64,000 nt of DNA, taken from Porpolomopsis calyptriformis. Its lineage: Eukaryota; Basidiomycota; Agaricomycetes; Agaricales; Hygrophoraceae. Below, piece after piece: positions 1-10,569 of this stretch (the first letter of the stretch is position 1; every line of letters begins with the position of its first letter). The stretch lies in NCBI GenBank assembly GCA_951640195.1, contig OX621168.1, positions 1,426,001 to 1,490,000 of the forward strand, read 5' to 3'. A model generated the notes under the pieces. The model saw only the letters and a list, made by a program, of their open reading frames with translations, did not search any database and was not told where the DNA came from. A program made the translations under genes and the position numbers.

Positions 1-764
1 CTACGGGTAAGTCCGGAATGGCTAGGGGCGGTTCTTGCTGATGCCTCTCAAAAGAGAGGTGTTGAGAGGGGGTATGACTCCGGCCGTCACGATGCGGCTT
101 CCCATCTCGTGGTAGGGGAAGGTCATCATGATGCCGCATCGGGGAGCGGGGGCTTCGAGGACTGCGAGAGTTTGAATCTTTACCAAGTCTACGACGTTTG
201 GGAGATGGGGAACGGCTTCGAGGTGGACTACGGGAGGGAGAACGGCGCTGCTGTCGGCGGCGCGGGGACATGGAATGCGGCGCAGGAGGTCCGAATGGAC
301 GTTCGGAACGTCCGTGTTCTGAGACAAAGATTATCAGTCGAGTAATGAATTATGAACGGTGATGCATCCACACCCGTTCGGCCTGGTGACCTTGGCTGCC
401 TCGAACGAGGCGGTGAATCCCGTCTGGATCGTTCGGGCCATCCATCCCGTTTTCTGTCGTAGTCTCGCGAGGACCTGTCGTAAGCATGACGGCGGTCTCT
501 TTCACGCTCATCCCAACCTCCCCGAGGTTCTCTGTCACGGTATTCCCACTCTTGTTCTCGATCTCTTTTGCGGTCACTTTCCCTATCTCTTCCTCTGTCA
601 CGATCCCGATAATTCCAGTCTCTCCGTCGCTCTTCATCCCTCCGGTTGAACGAAGAGGGAACATACGAGCTGCCCCGGGGTGGTGATCTCCCACTATAAG
701 CATCCCTATCTGACCGTCCACGGTCGTGTCTGTCTTCGTACCGTTCGTGTTGGTGGTAGCGCAT
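1..764 (-). CDS. RS-rich (SR-like) protein, 3' end beyond the window
   Basis: I start at the ATG at 764 (MRYHQHERYE), which lies just downstream in transcription from the divergent cyclin L promoter. An in-frame ATG at 842 is possible but would push the leader into that promoter. Exon 1 runs 764-374 and is dominated by Arg-Asp, Arg-Glu and Arg-Ser dipeptides. A 55 bp GT-AG intron (373-319) then joins a second RS-rich exon. In this frame exon 2 contains runs such as RRSPSRSPPRSRSPSPKRRR and stays open to base 1, so the gene continues off the left edge. Such RS/RD-rich chains are typical of nuclear splicing or RNA-processing factors. No RNA-recognition motif is visible in this part, so the exact function is unknown. 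The head-to-head pairing with cyclin L, also a splicing-linked nuclear protein, is suggestive only. The reading of exon 2 depends on the inferred intron. Confidence 0.6.
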
Positions 765-887
765 GGGTGCTACTGAAAGTGGCTTGCAGTCGTTAGGTTG
801 TGTTGGAGGATGGCATTCCGGTTTTGAAGGAAGATTGGCCATGCACGAAGGCTATTGTGTCGTGTTTGGCAAAAGCCTCTTGAAAAA
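765..887. promoter_or_regulatory. Bidirectional promoter, RS-rich gene / cyclin L
   Basis: Only 123 bp separate the chosen start codons of the divergent RS-rich gene (-) and cyclin L (+), so both promoters must share this interval or overlap the leaders. I see no TATA box that I would defend. Confidence 0.4.
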
Positions 888-1913
888 ATGTCGCTGTATT
901 CATTGGCGTCTTCGTCGCAAATCGAGACGACGCCGTCCCGGGAAGATGGGATACCTTACGACCTGGAGGAGGACCTGAGAGCCCATGGGTGTAAACTCAT
1001 CCATCAAGCTGGCATCTTACTCAAGCAGTATGTTCTCGAATGCTTGCCAGACTTTGCCAACCAACCTTTGGTCGGGGAACAGGAAGCAAGTGGCCGTTGC
1101 CACAGCTCAAATATTATTCCACCGCTTCTGGTTCGTTTCATCCATGAAGCAGTTCGGAATTGGGGTCAGCAACACCATGTACTTCTCTCCTCTCCCTTGA
1201 TCCACTACATCTGCTGCAGGATATTGGAATGGGCGCGTTGTACTTGGCTTCTAAGCTGGAAGAATGTCCTCTCCGGATGCGCGACCTCATTAATGTTTAT
1301 GACCTCCTCCTCCAGCGGGCGTTCCATTTGCTGTCGTCTACTTCGGCCAAAACAAAGTTTGACTTCAAATACTCACCGATGTCCTATTTCGGCACTACGT
1401 TTTATGATCTAAAGGATGCGCTCGTCGTGGCGGAGATGCAGATACTAAAACGGCTTGGCTTCAACGTGCATGTCGCTCTCCCCTACGGAACATTGGTCAA
1501 TTATCTGCGAGTACTGGGCTTGACGAGTCGCGACGATGCCTGCACAAAAGCCTGGGGCTATCTAAACGACGCGTAAGTGATTTAACATTCTTGCGTATAT
1601 TTCCACCTACACCTGCCAACATGTCAGTCTTCAAACGCCCGTATACGCCCTTTATCCAGTGCCAACCATCGTCAGCGCTGCCATCCTCCTGACAACGCGA
1701 CACCTCGACATTTCGCTGCCATCAACGCCGCCAGATTGTTGGTGGGAGCTATTTGATGCATCCTGGGAAGACATCTGGAGTGTGTGCGGCTATGTTATGC
1801 GTCTCTACCGAGTGAGAGATGAGCATGAAAGGGCAAGGGTTCTTGGGATGGTTCGTAAGAAAGATGTGCGTAGATGGTTGGAGGAGCACACAGCCAAACA
1901 GTCGTTGCCGTGA
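888..1913 (+). CDS. CCNL: Cyclin L (L-type cyclin, splicing/transcription CDK partner)
   Basis: Four exons: 888-1027, 1083-1164, 1220-1572 and 1628-1913. The three GT-AG introns are 55, 55 and 55 bp, and the product is 286 aa. The first cyclin box spans about residues 28-150, with motifs matching L-type cyclins from memory (HQAGILLKQKQVAVATAQ, then MGALYLASKLEECP and a RDLINVYD stretch). The second box spans about 170-265 (LYPVPTIVSAAILLTTRHL, then the LP..P.WW element). L-type cyclins pair with CDK11-type kinases and act in transcription and pre-mRNA splicing in the nucleus. The protein ends soon after the second box and lacks the long C-terminal RS domain of animal cyclin L. All exon joins keep frame and restore conserved sequence. 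A decayed F-box fragment begins about 65 bp past the stop. Confidence 0.9.
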
Positions 1914-2286
1914 CTGGCTGTGGTTTACATGCCCTCGTACGAATCGAACATCTCAACGCCGACACCAGGATCGCACTCCTAACGCTCCAACAGGCTTGCT
2001 TCCCTTCCCAAGTGTTCGACGACTTGGATAGAGTAGATCTCCTTGCTTCGGCTAAATCAGCCTCATAGTACGTCCCTTGTCAATCAAGGACTCGACGGCA
2101 GAAATCTTTCCTGTTAGGGGGTGTCCCAGTATACTCCAGCCGACCGAATCTATAACCCCCAGGCTTCTTCAAGTTATCTACACACTTTGACTTGATTCTA
2201 TAGGGAAGTGGTATGTGTAGTCTACAAATGTTACATAAGACCATCTCAAAGCAGTACAAAGACCTTATTTTCACAACCACACGAAC
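1914..2286. other. Intergenic: cyclin L to NACHT gene
   Basis: It holds the F-box remnant and the presumed promoter and leader of the NACHT-WD40 gene. Nothing else was recognised. Confidence 0.5.
1979..2068 (+). pseudogene. F-box gene remnant (about 30 codons)
   Basis: In one frame this stretch reads LTLQQACFPSQVFDDLDRVD, then LLASAKSAS and a stop. It aligns by eye with the F-box start of the array genes (LxxLPNELAFQIFDDLDGAD, then LFALAKSCRHL). At DNA level it resembles the start of the gene at 30724. The expected ATG position reads ATC and everything after the F-box is missing. It is most likely the relic of a family member deleted or truncated beside cyclin L. It marks the family's former extent beyond the NACHT gene. 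Confidence 0.6.
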
Positions 2287-5200
2287 ATGCCTTTACCTGC
2301 TCAGGTCCACGACAGCACGATCAACCTTGTCGGGGGTGATCAACACAACACCAACCAAACCATTATTAATAATGTCTATCCGCAAGGTGAGTTTGGCGCC
2401 CTAATGAGCTATCTCAACCAGTAACCTGGTTGGATGGGCACTGCGTTCGCAAAAAGCAATATATATACGATGAAACTAACTGAGCATTCCTAGGCGAACA
2501 CCCCCCGCATGCCATCTTTGCTCCTTTTAACTGCAAAAATCGAACGCGATGTTTGGAGGGTACCAGGGCCGAGATTCTTGATCAGATTTTTCGCTGGATT
2601 GGTATCCGCAATTCACAACCTGATAGTGATCCAGTTTTGAACAGGGATGCTATTGGGGTGGATACTTGTGTCTTTTGGATCAATGGACCAGCTGGGACTG
2701 GAAAAACGACGATTGCTTACACCGTGGCGGAGGAGTGTAGCGCGCATGGTGTGCTTGGCGCGAGCTTCTTTTGCTCGCGGGACGATGCGGAGTGCAGCAA
2801 CCCGAATCTGATTTTCACCAGTATCGCTTACCAGCTCGGAAACTTCAACCCTTCATTCGGGTCGGAGGTTGCTCGTGTTATGAAATCAAATCCCGGCATT
2901 GGATATACCACTCCTCCATATCAACTCCAAGAGCTCATCATAAAGCCCCTTCGTATAGCCGGAAACTCAATTTCTCCGTGCGTTGTTGTATTGGATGCGC
3001 TTGATGAGTGCAAGGAGGCTGCGATGACCTCAGTCATCTTATCGTCACTCTCCCGTCATGTCAACGAACTCTTCCCGTTGAGGTTCTTGGTGACAAGTCG
3101 ACCGGAAACCCATATTACCACTGTCTTTCAATCAAGTGAATTAAACCCTGTGACCCAGCGATGCGTTTTACATGAAGTGGAATTAGCCGTCGTGGAGACC
3201 GATATCAAACACTACTTGTTGACGGAACTCGCTTCAACGAGAGAGGCCTATCACCTCGAAATCGAATGGCCCGCTGCCGAAGATATTCATTCTCTGACAC
3301 GGATGTCTTTTGGACTTTTCATCTTTGCGTCAACTTCAGTCAGATTCATCCAAGATCGAAACTATTGTGACCCGGAAGGTCAACTTGGGCGTCTTCTCTG
3401 CAATGCACCCACAGCAACAGAAGACTCATCTCCGCTTTATAATCTTGATCGGTTATATGATCAAGTATTGAATAATGCATTTCCCAACATATCCCTTACT
3501 CTTTCGGATCGGCTGAAGAAGATTCTAGGCTCGATCGTTCTCCTGCGAGACCCTCTGTCGCCTGTCGCCCTCGCGCGATTACTAGACGTTCCATTACGCA
3601 CAGTGGGGGTGACACTGCATCATCTTCACTCGGTTATCATAGTGCCAGATGATGATAGTCAAGTGATTCGAACCATCCATCCATCCTTCTTTGACTTCAT
3701 AACGAACTCAGCTCGATGCCAGAATCCAAAATTTATTGTTGACTCTGGGAGCCAGCATACTCTACTTGCGCGTGCCTGTCTTGATGTTATGAAACAGTTG
3801 AAGCGAGATATCTGTGGAATAAGAAATCCATCGTTGCTTAATAGCGAGGTGGACGACCTTCCGATGCGTGTCAAGACTTGCATCCGACCGGAACTGCAAT
3901 ATGCCTGTCGGCATTGGGCTTGGCATCTCTCAAATGCCATGCTTGACAATCTTGTCGACCGTCTGAACGAGTTCTGTTCAAAATATCTACTGTATTGGGT
4001 TGAAGCACTGAGTCTGATGGGAGATCTTCGAATTGGCCTCCTTGTCTTGGATGCCGCACAACAAGTGATTGCTGTTGGTTATTTCCCCTCTTGGTAATGC
4101 TCAAAACTGATCAAGTTCGACAGAAAGCAGGTATAGACGTGACTAACACGATGAATTTACTTCGTGATTGCGGGCGATTTACCCTCGAATTTTTCTCGAT
4201 CATCAGTACTTGCTCCCTTCAAGTATATCACTCTGCGTTACTGTTCACTCCCGAAGATGCCTTAATTAAGAAGACGTATAGGAGAGAGTTGGACATTCCG
4301 ATTAAAGTATACAATGGATTGGATGAGAGATGGAATTCATGCATACGGACAATAGAAGGACATTTTGGGTTGGTACTTTCAGTGGCATTTTCCCCCGATG
4401 GCGCGCGTATCGTTTCTGGATCCACCGACAAAACCATTCGGCTGTGGGATGCAGTGAGCGGTGCACACCTGAACACCTTCATGGGACATTTCGATTCTGT
4501 ACGTTCGGTTGTATTTTCACCCGATGGCACGCGTATCGTTTCTGGATCTGAGGACAACACTATTCGGCTGTGGGACGCAGCAAACGGTGCACATCTGCAC
4601 ACTTTCATGGGACATTCCAATTGGGTACGTTCGGTTGTATTTTCACCCGATGGCACACATATTGTTTCTGGATCCTGGGACAACACTATTCGACTGTGGG
4701 ACGTAGTGAGCGGTGCACATCTGCACACTTTCATTGGACATTCCTGTTTGGTATTTTCGGTCGCCTTTTCCCCTGATGGCACCCGTATCGTTTCTGGATC
4801 TAAGGACACTACCGTTGTACTGTGGGACGCAGTGAGCGGTGCACATCTGAACACTTTCATGGGACATTCCGATTCGGTATATTCGGTCGCATTCTCTCCC
4901 AATGGCACGCGTATCATTTCTGGATCCGACGACGAAACCATTCGACTGTGGGACGCAGTGAGTGGTGCACATCTGCACACGTTCGAGGGGCATTCCCGTC
5001 GGGTATATTCGGTCGCGTTTTCCCCCGATGGGGCGCGTATCATTTCCGGATCCCAAGACCGCACTGTTCGATGGTGGGACGCTGTCAGCGGCGCACATCT
5101 GAACACGTTCAAGGGACATTCCAGTTGGGTATACTCAGTCGCATTTTCCCCCGATGGCACGCGTATCGTTTCTGGATCCAACGACAAAACTCTCCGGCTA

Positions 5201-6277
5201 TGGGACGCAGTTAGCGGTACACATCTGAGCACCTTCATGGAACATTCTGATACGGTATATTCGGTTGCATTTTCCCCCGATGGCACACGTATCGTTTCGG
5301 TATCCCTCTATCAAACTGTTCAGCTGTGGGACGCCGTCAGCGGTGCTCATCTGAACAATTTCTTGGGACATCCCTACTGGGTATATTCTGTCGCATTTTC
5401 GCCCGATGGCACGCGTATCATTTCTAGATCGTTCGACAATACTGTTGAGATGTGGGACGCAGTCAGCTGTGCACATCTGAACACCTTCAAGGGACATTCC
5501 AGTTCAGTAGAATCGGTCGCATTTTCACCCGATTGCATGCGTATTGTTTCTGGATCCCAAGACGGCGCTGTTCGATCGTGGGACGCAGCCAGCGGTATCC
5601 ATCTTAACGCTTTCATGGGACATTCTGATACGGTATATTCGGTTGTATTTTCACCCGATGGCACGCGTATCGTTTCTGGATCCTGGGACAGCACTATTCG
5701 ACTGTGGGATGCAGTGAGCGGTGCACATCTGCACACGTTCGAGGGGCATTCTGGTCGAGTATATTCGGTTGCATTTTCCCCCGATGGCACGCGTATCATT
5801 TCTGGATCCTGGGACAACACTGTCCGGCTGTGGGACGCGGCCAGCGGCGCGCATCTCAACACTTTAGTGGGACATTCCAGTTTAGTAAAATCGGTTGCAT
5901 TTTCTACCGATGGCACGCGTATCGTTTCTGGATCGCACAACAACACTGTTCGGCTGTGGGATGCAGCCAGTGGTGCACATTTGAACAATTTCGAAGCCAG
6001 TTTCATCAATGTTGAATCGATCGCCCGATCTTATCATTTATCCGGAAACTCGTTATCTACCAATCCTTTAAACCCAACTCGCCAAATATTTGGTTATATC
6101 GCACGGGACGGCTGGGTGCACTCCCTTACTCTGAATCGACGTATCTGTTGGATTCCGGTCCCTTACAGATCGGAGAGATTGGCTGCAAACGGTGCTCGTG
6201 CGGTTTTTGGCAGAGATGATGGTCGTGTCATTATCTTTGATTTTACAGGTATAGAGGCATATTTTCGTAACCTTTAG
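2287..6277 (+). CDS. NACHT-WD40 NOD-like receptor (STAND ATPase)
   Basis: Three exons are inferred: 2287-2386, 2494-4064 and 4124-6277 (introns 107 and 59 bp), giving 1274 aa. Exon 1 encodes the glycine/asparagine-rich leader seen before the NACHT domain in basidiomycete NLRs (INLVGGDQHNTNQTIINNVY). Walker A is GPAGTGKTT at about 98-106 and Walker B is LDALDE at about 200-205. A winged-helix/HEAT-like linker follows. Thirteen WD40 repeats of exactly 42 residues fill about 636-1181, before a short tail. Without the 59 bp intron the NACHT and WD parts would be out of frame; with it the joint is clean. No N-terminal effector domain (HET, Goodbye, lipase) is present, so signalling may pass to a partner, or upstream exons were missed. 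Family knowledge (HET-E/HET-D of Podospora) points to non-self recognition through the WD surface, with ATP-driven oligomerisation. Confidence 0.85.
4358..5995 (+). repeat. 13 tandem WD40 repeats, 126 bp period
   Basis: Thirteen in-frame units of 126 bp have core GHS..V.SVAFSPDGTRI(V/I)SGS.D.T(V/I)RLWDA.SGAHL. Framework residues are almost invariant. Variation clusters at the residues after GHS (SW, DT, RR, CL, YW and others), before SV, and around the D in SGSxDxT. Repeats 8 and 9 are the most degenerate (SVSLYQ, SRSFDN). Such high internal identity implies recent unit duplication or gene conversion. Confidence 0.95.
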
Positions 6278-6760
6278 CTTTTCCTACCATTATTATAAGG
6301 AGTTTTTGTTGTTCTCTCCCCGAGTTTGCTGTTTGTCGTTATAAAACCAAGGGTTTTATAACAACTCTATCACAGGGTGCTTCCTTTGAAAGTCTTCCGA
6401 TTTTATAAGATGTTGGAATATGGCAGCTTCACGCTCTCAAACTAATTGCTTGACCCTTTGAGGCACTCACAGGGCGATCCAGCTCCTACTTTAAAGTGAA
6501 CATTGTTACCACCAATGTCATCATATACCACCCAGAAAACATTATGTTGTTCAGGACGATCAAACAGATCCACGTTCAGGCCGATTGGCAAAGATATCTT
6601 TTGCACCCGTTGAGCCCTCTATCTTTATTATCAATATCTCTCTGCGCGCCGGATTATCCATATTGACATCTGTTCTATATTGTACAACGTCAAACAAAAT
6701 CCCGGAAATACACACAACTTTCTGACCTGTTTCATGTCTAGACAGAGCAACATCGTGCCT
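6278..6760. other. Intergenic: NACHT gene to F-box gene A
   Basis: This is AT-rich 3' flank of two convergent genes. The only clear structure is a perfect 11 bp inverted repeat at 6338-6362. No coding sequence was recognised. Confidence 0.5.
6338..6362. repeat. Perfect inverted repeat, 11 bp arms, 3 nt loop
   Basis: GTTATAAAACC and its exact reverse complement flank AAG, 61 bp past the NACHT gene stop. As RNA it would fold into a short stem. It may be a 3'-end processing element or chance. Confidence 0.7.
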
Positions 6761-8227
6761 TCACTGGAGGTTCTCCATCGCAAGCCAGGCAGCAACCGTG
6801 TGACCCTCCAGGTTGAGCGTCAGCCTCTCCAGTTGGGAACAAGCTTGGATGACTGAACGGACAAGATTCAATTGGGAGGCCCTTTCGTGAGGTAGACGAG
6901 ATTGAAAGGATACGATGCGCAATGCGGGGAACAAAGCTAGCCACTTTGGGAAAGCTAAGAGCAACTTGTTGCTGTATCGGTCGCCGTGGAGCCCAACAAA
7001 CAACGTCAAGGAAAAGACGTGATGCAATGAGCGCTCAACCCTGCCGTCATCGTTGACGTTCACGTCAAGCCATGTGGCAAAGTCCCTCTCGTCCCAGTCA
7101 AATGTGAGGGATAGCTTAAGCTCGTTGGGACAGTGCCTGAGACAGCAAAGTGCATCGTTCATGACAGAGCTGTCGAATGGAATACGTTCATCAAGAAATG
7201 AATCGAGGAAGATATCGCGAAGAGAAGGGAACGCAGCAGCAGCTGCCAAAAGGCATACAATGGACTCATAAGATGAAACCAGCTTGGTAATCCCCGGAAG
7301 AGAGACCATGCGATGTTTGCGGTGATGTCGCAATAAACCTTTACATTCCAGCGACGTAATACTTTGATGGCGAGCAAGAAATGCGAGGACAGACGGGAAG
7401 GGAATCCGTTGATCCTCGTCTGTGATGCAAAATTCTGAGAGAGCGGGGCAATGGATAGCTGAAAGTAGGTCATCCCAAAGGAGAGGTCTCCGTGATGAGT
7501 GCATGAGGGAAAGGGTGGTGATAGGCGAGGCATTGATGAATTTGATTGCCCACTGGTGAAATAAAGGGTGGAAAAGCATCGATGAATCTATTCGAAGTTC
7601 CGTCAACTTGTAAGCATGGGAGGTGTCCAACGAAAGGTCATCATGGACAGCTTGCTTCGGTGGGGACTTTTGCAGCATGTGAGCAAATGGTGCGACGAAA
7701 CCGGAGGGAAATTTTGATAATCGGCTACGTGGTACTCTTTCCTCCTCGGGACGATATGAGTACATCAAATCAGGAATACGAATGGTCAATGATGCACAAG
7801 ATCTGGCCATGATGCAGGTGAGGAGACCATGAACGGCCTGGACGAATGGATCTGCGTCATTCCGTTTTCGGAATCTTCCAACGCAATGCAGAGAAAGTTG
7901 TACGGTTCTCACAGATGACAATTTGACAACCAAGCGTTCTAATCCACGGATTTCCTCCAAATAATGGCCAGGGGAAAACAAGCTGTGAATAATGTCAACT
8001 GAAGTGAGCTGGACCGAGATCCTGAGAATGGGGAGAACGTGAAAGGTTTTCCCAATGAGATTTATGCTCAGGTGTGGGTTGGGAATTTGCTGGTGAGAAA
8101 GATAGTACGAGGTCGCGATGATGTTCAAATGCCTGCAGGATTTGGCGAGAGCGAACAGATCGGCACCATCCAAATCATCGAATATTTGGAAAGAAAGCTC
8201 GTTGGGAAGTGATAGAAGGGTGCTCAT
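6761..8227 (-). CDS. F-box/LRR-like protein, copy A
   Basis: Intronless, 488 aa. The start is the ATG at 8227 (MSTLLSLPNELSFQ), which matches the paralogs; an upstream in-frame ATG at 8467 would add 80 residues unlike any family member. The F-box covers about residues 4-45 (LPNELSFQIFDDLDGADLF, then ALAKSCRHLNIIA). The rest has leucine-rich-like segments. Family signatures are INASPITTLSL near the middle, a WDDLLSAIHCP block, an FLARHQSITSL block, NELKLSL, and a C-terminal LPxWLALFPALR...ACSQLERLTLN...AAWLAME. F-box proteins bind Skp1 and deliver substrates to SCF ubiquitin ligases; the substrate here is unknown. It belongs to the 'SLPNEL' branch with copies B, C and O. It is intact and may be functional. 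Confidence 0.8.
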   Translation of the reverse strand: MSTLLSLPNELSFQIFDDLDGADLFALAKSCRHLNIIATSYYLSHQQIPNPHLSINLIGKTFHVLPILRISVQLTSVDIIHSLFSPGHYLEEIRGLERLVVKLSSVRTVQLSLHCVGRFRKRNDADPFVQAVHGLLTCIMARSCASLTIRIPDLMYSYRPEEERVPRSRLSKFPSGFVAPFAHMLQKSPPKQAVHDDLSLDTSHAYKLTELRIDSSMLFHPLFHQWAIKFINASPITTLSLMHSSRRPLLWDDLLSAIHCPALSEFCITDEDQRIPFPSVLAFLARHQSITSLECKGLLRHHRKHRMVSLPGITKLVSSYESIVCLLAAAAAFPSLRDIFLDSFLDERIPFDSSVMNDALCCLRHCPNELKLSLTFDWDERDFATWLDVNVNDDGRVERSLHHVFSLTLFVGLHGDRYSNKLLLAFPKWLALFPALRIVSFQSRLPHERASQLNLVRSVIQACSQLERLTLNLEGHTVAAWLAMENLQ

Positions 8228-8796
8228 CGTTAACCTTGGTTGGATTCCGCTCGAGGCTGTGCACGATGGAAAACATTTGACTTTAAAGGTTGCCGGGTTA
8301 GTCAAACGTTCTTGCCCAGATAAATGACCAATCGACATCAAATTAAAAAGAAAGAAACCCCAAAAAAAATTAACGCATAACCAGCAAAGTTCAGCGCGGC
8401 CAGACTGAGGGCAAACAGCAATTTCTCCAGGACGATCACTTACAACTACAGAGGTAACCCTCTCCATCCATCAGGCAACAACAGCCAATCTTCTAAGAAG
8501 AAAGCCTAACCAGGTTGCGGACTCTGCGATGACATTGCCCGGTGAGTTTTGGTAGGATGTTGTCATGACATGATGGTTTGGTTTGATGTCGTGTGCTGCC
8601 GAACACGATGCCATGGTGAGATTGTAAGATATAAATGGGAAAGATGGAGGGTGCGATGCAGGCAAATGGCAGGAAGGTGTCATCGTTCTCGGGAAACTTG
8701 CTGGTAATGAGACCCGCCACTCCCATACTAAGCCACCCTGCTTTTCAACCAGTCGACAAGTCAATCTATTTTGTAAAAATGAGCAATATAGCATCA
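8228..8796. other. Intergenic between copies A and B, with shared flank block
   Basis: It contains the leader and promoter of copy A, then from about 8490 a noncoding block that recurs beside other family members (see repeats). No gene was recognised. Confidence 0.5.
8490..8770 (-). repeat. Family-associated noncoding flank block, copy 1
   Basis: Short runs (tcttctaagagaaaggcctaa-like, gacattgccggtgagtttt, gatggagggtgcg, tcaatctattttgt) recur in the same order near 10260-10540, 12205-12420 and 34160-34560, and reversed near 30205-30400. In all but the 12.2 kb copy the block follows the stop codon of a family gene. The duplicated unit is therefore larger than the coding exon. Confidence 0.55.
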
Positions 8797-10157
8797 TCAA
8801 TAGATCACAAGCCAAGTGACAACCACAGGACTCTCCAGGTAATGGATCAGCATTATTAGCTGCGAACAAGCTCGGATGACTGAACGGACAAAATTCAACT
8901 GGGAGGCCCTTTCATTGGGGATACGGTTCGTAATGCGGGGAGTGCTGGGAAAACTAAGAGCATCAGGTTGCTGAATCGTCCCTCCCCCCAGAGTTCCAAC
9001 AAGCAACTTTAAGGAAATGACGTTATGCCATGAGGGCTCAACCCTGCCATCAGTGACATCTATGTCAAGCCACGAAGCCAGATCATCCCCCTCCCGACCA
9101 AACATAAGGGATAGCTCACGCTCGTTAGGACGGCGCCTGACACATTCCCGCGCATTGATTGCAACGGAAGAACTGAATGGCTTGGTGTATTCAGTTGGTA
9201 ACGAGAGTGGTATCACGAAGAGAGGGGAACGTAGTATCATCTTTTGTGAGTTGTTCAAAAATTGAGGATGCAACCAGCTTGGCAAGTCGTGGAAGAGAGA
9301 ACATGGGGTTTTTGCGGTTATCTTTCAATAAACCTCTGCACTCCAACCATGCGATAGATTCATGGCGAGCGAGAAAAGCGGCGAGAGAGGGGAAGGAAAT
9401 GCTTCGATAATCATCTGAGATGGAAATTTTTAAGAGAGTGGGGCAATGGATAGGTGAAAGAAGGTCATCCCAGAGGGGAGGTCTCCGTGATGAGTGTATG
9501 AGGGAAAGAGTGGTAATAGGCGAGGCATTGATGAGTTTGATTACCCAACGAAGGAACAAAGGATAGAAAAGGATCGATGAATCTATCTGAAATTCCATCA
9601 ACTTGTGTATGGGAGCTGTCCAACAAGAGGACATCATGAGCATCTTGTTTCGTTGGCTTTCGCATCATCTGCTCCTCGGCACTCCGTAAACACACGCCAG
9701 GACCACAAACGACCAGTGATACACAGGATCTGGTAATGACACCGCTGAGGAGACCATGAATGCCACGGACGAACTGATCTCCATCATTCTGGTTTTGAGA
9801 CGTCCCAACGTCGTACAAGGAAACGAGTCCTATGTTTCCCACAGATGATAATTTGCAAACTAAACGTTCCAGCCCAAAGAATTCATCCAGATAATGGTGA
9901 GGGGAAACGATGGCACAGAGCTCGTCAACCGAAGTAAGGTGTATTGAGATCACGAGAAAGGGGAGAAGGTGAAAGTTTCTGCTGTTGAGAGTTATGTTCA
10001 GCTGTGGGTGGAGAACTCCGTGTCGGGAAAGGTAGCATGAAATCGCGAGAATGTTCAGGTGCCTGCAAGACTTGGCGAGATCGAAGATATCTGCACCATC
10101 CAGATCATCGAATATTTGGAAAGAAAGCTCGTTGGGAAGTGATAGCAGTCTGTTCAT
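8797..10157 (-). pseudogene. F-box/LRR-like pseudogene, copy B
   Basis: It begins intact at 10157 (MNRLLSLPNELSFQ, F-box as in copy A). Reading must then shift frame near 9605 (after DSSHT) and again near 9200 (after FPSLRD). Family blocks continue in the new frames: INASPITTLSLIHSSRRP, then ECVRRRPNERELSLMF. About 25 codons of the variable linker before the KQDAHD block are missing. Part of the C-terminal LPKWLALFPALR block is deleted too. The last frame ends VTWLVIY. Several independent lesions indicate a true pseudogene rather than one sequencing error. Only a truncated F-box protein of about 230 aa could be made. It lies in tandem between copies A and C. Confidence 0.85.
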
Positions 10158-10569
10158 CGTTGTATTCCACTTGAGGTGGCGTGCTCTGGGAAAGAAGATT
10201 TGATTTTATCACTAAAAAATCAGGACGATTAAACTAATGACCCTCCCCTTCAACATGTGTCCATACGGACAACGCCAGCTAGTCTTTTAAGAGGTTTTGT
10301 GATAACCTTACCAAAGACACAAGATGAGTTTCAGTAGGAGGTGGCATGATGGTTTTTTCTGGCGTTATGGTCTGCAGAACGCGATGCCATAGTGAGACGG
10401 AAGGGTTGAATGAGGAGGGCGGAAGGTGCAGCGGATGCAAATTGTGTTTTAAAAACATAGACAGGAATGTGTCATGGTAGCTTGCCAGCCGCCAGAGCAT
10501 TCAAGGCACCCTGCTTTTAGGCGGAAGAAAAACCATATTTTGCGTCCAGGAATGAACAGTCTGGCGTCA
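10158..10569. other. Intergenic between copies B and C
   Basis: This holds the upstream region of copy B and the second copy of the flank block (about 10260-10540). No gene was recognised. Confidence 0.5.
10260..10540 (-). repeat. Family-associated noncoding flank block, copy 2
   Basis: It shows the same order of short conserved runs as the 8.5 kb block (gagttt..agtaggaggtggcatgatgg, cgatgccatagtgag, gatgcaaattgtgttttaaaaac). It lies directly after the stop codon of copy C. Confidence 0.5.

Noticed and set aside
22..327. Minus-strand open frame of about 100 codons as the end of the RS-rich gene
   Set aside because: It is in the wrong frame after the 319-373 intron. The correct frame continues RS repeats to the window edge with no stop.
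4065..4123. Apparent frameshift between NACHT and WD40 halves, suggesting a pseudogene
   Set aside because: A 59 bp GT-AG intron with a CTGAT branch site restores one continuous frame.
4228..5286. Long minus-strand open frame opposite the WD40 repeats
   Set aside because: It is a mirror of the 126 bp repeat period, with repeated shadow peptides and no family signature.
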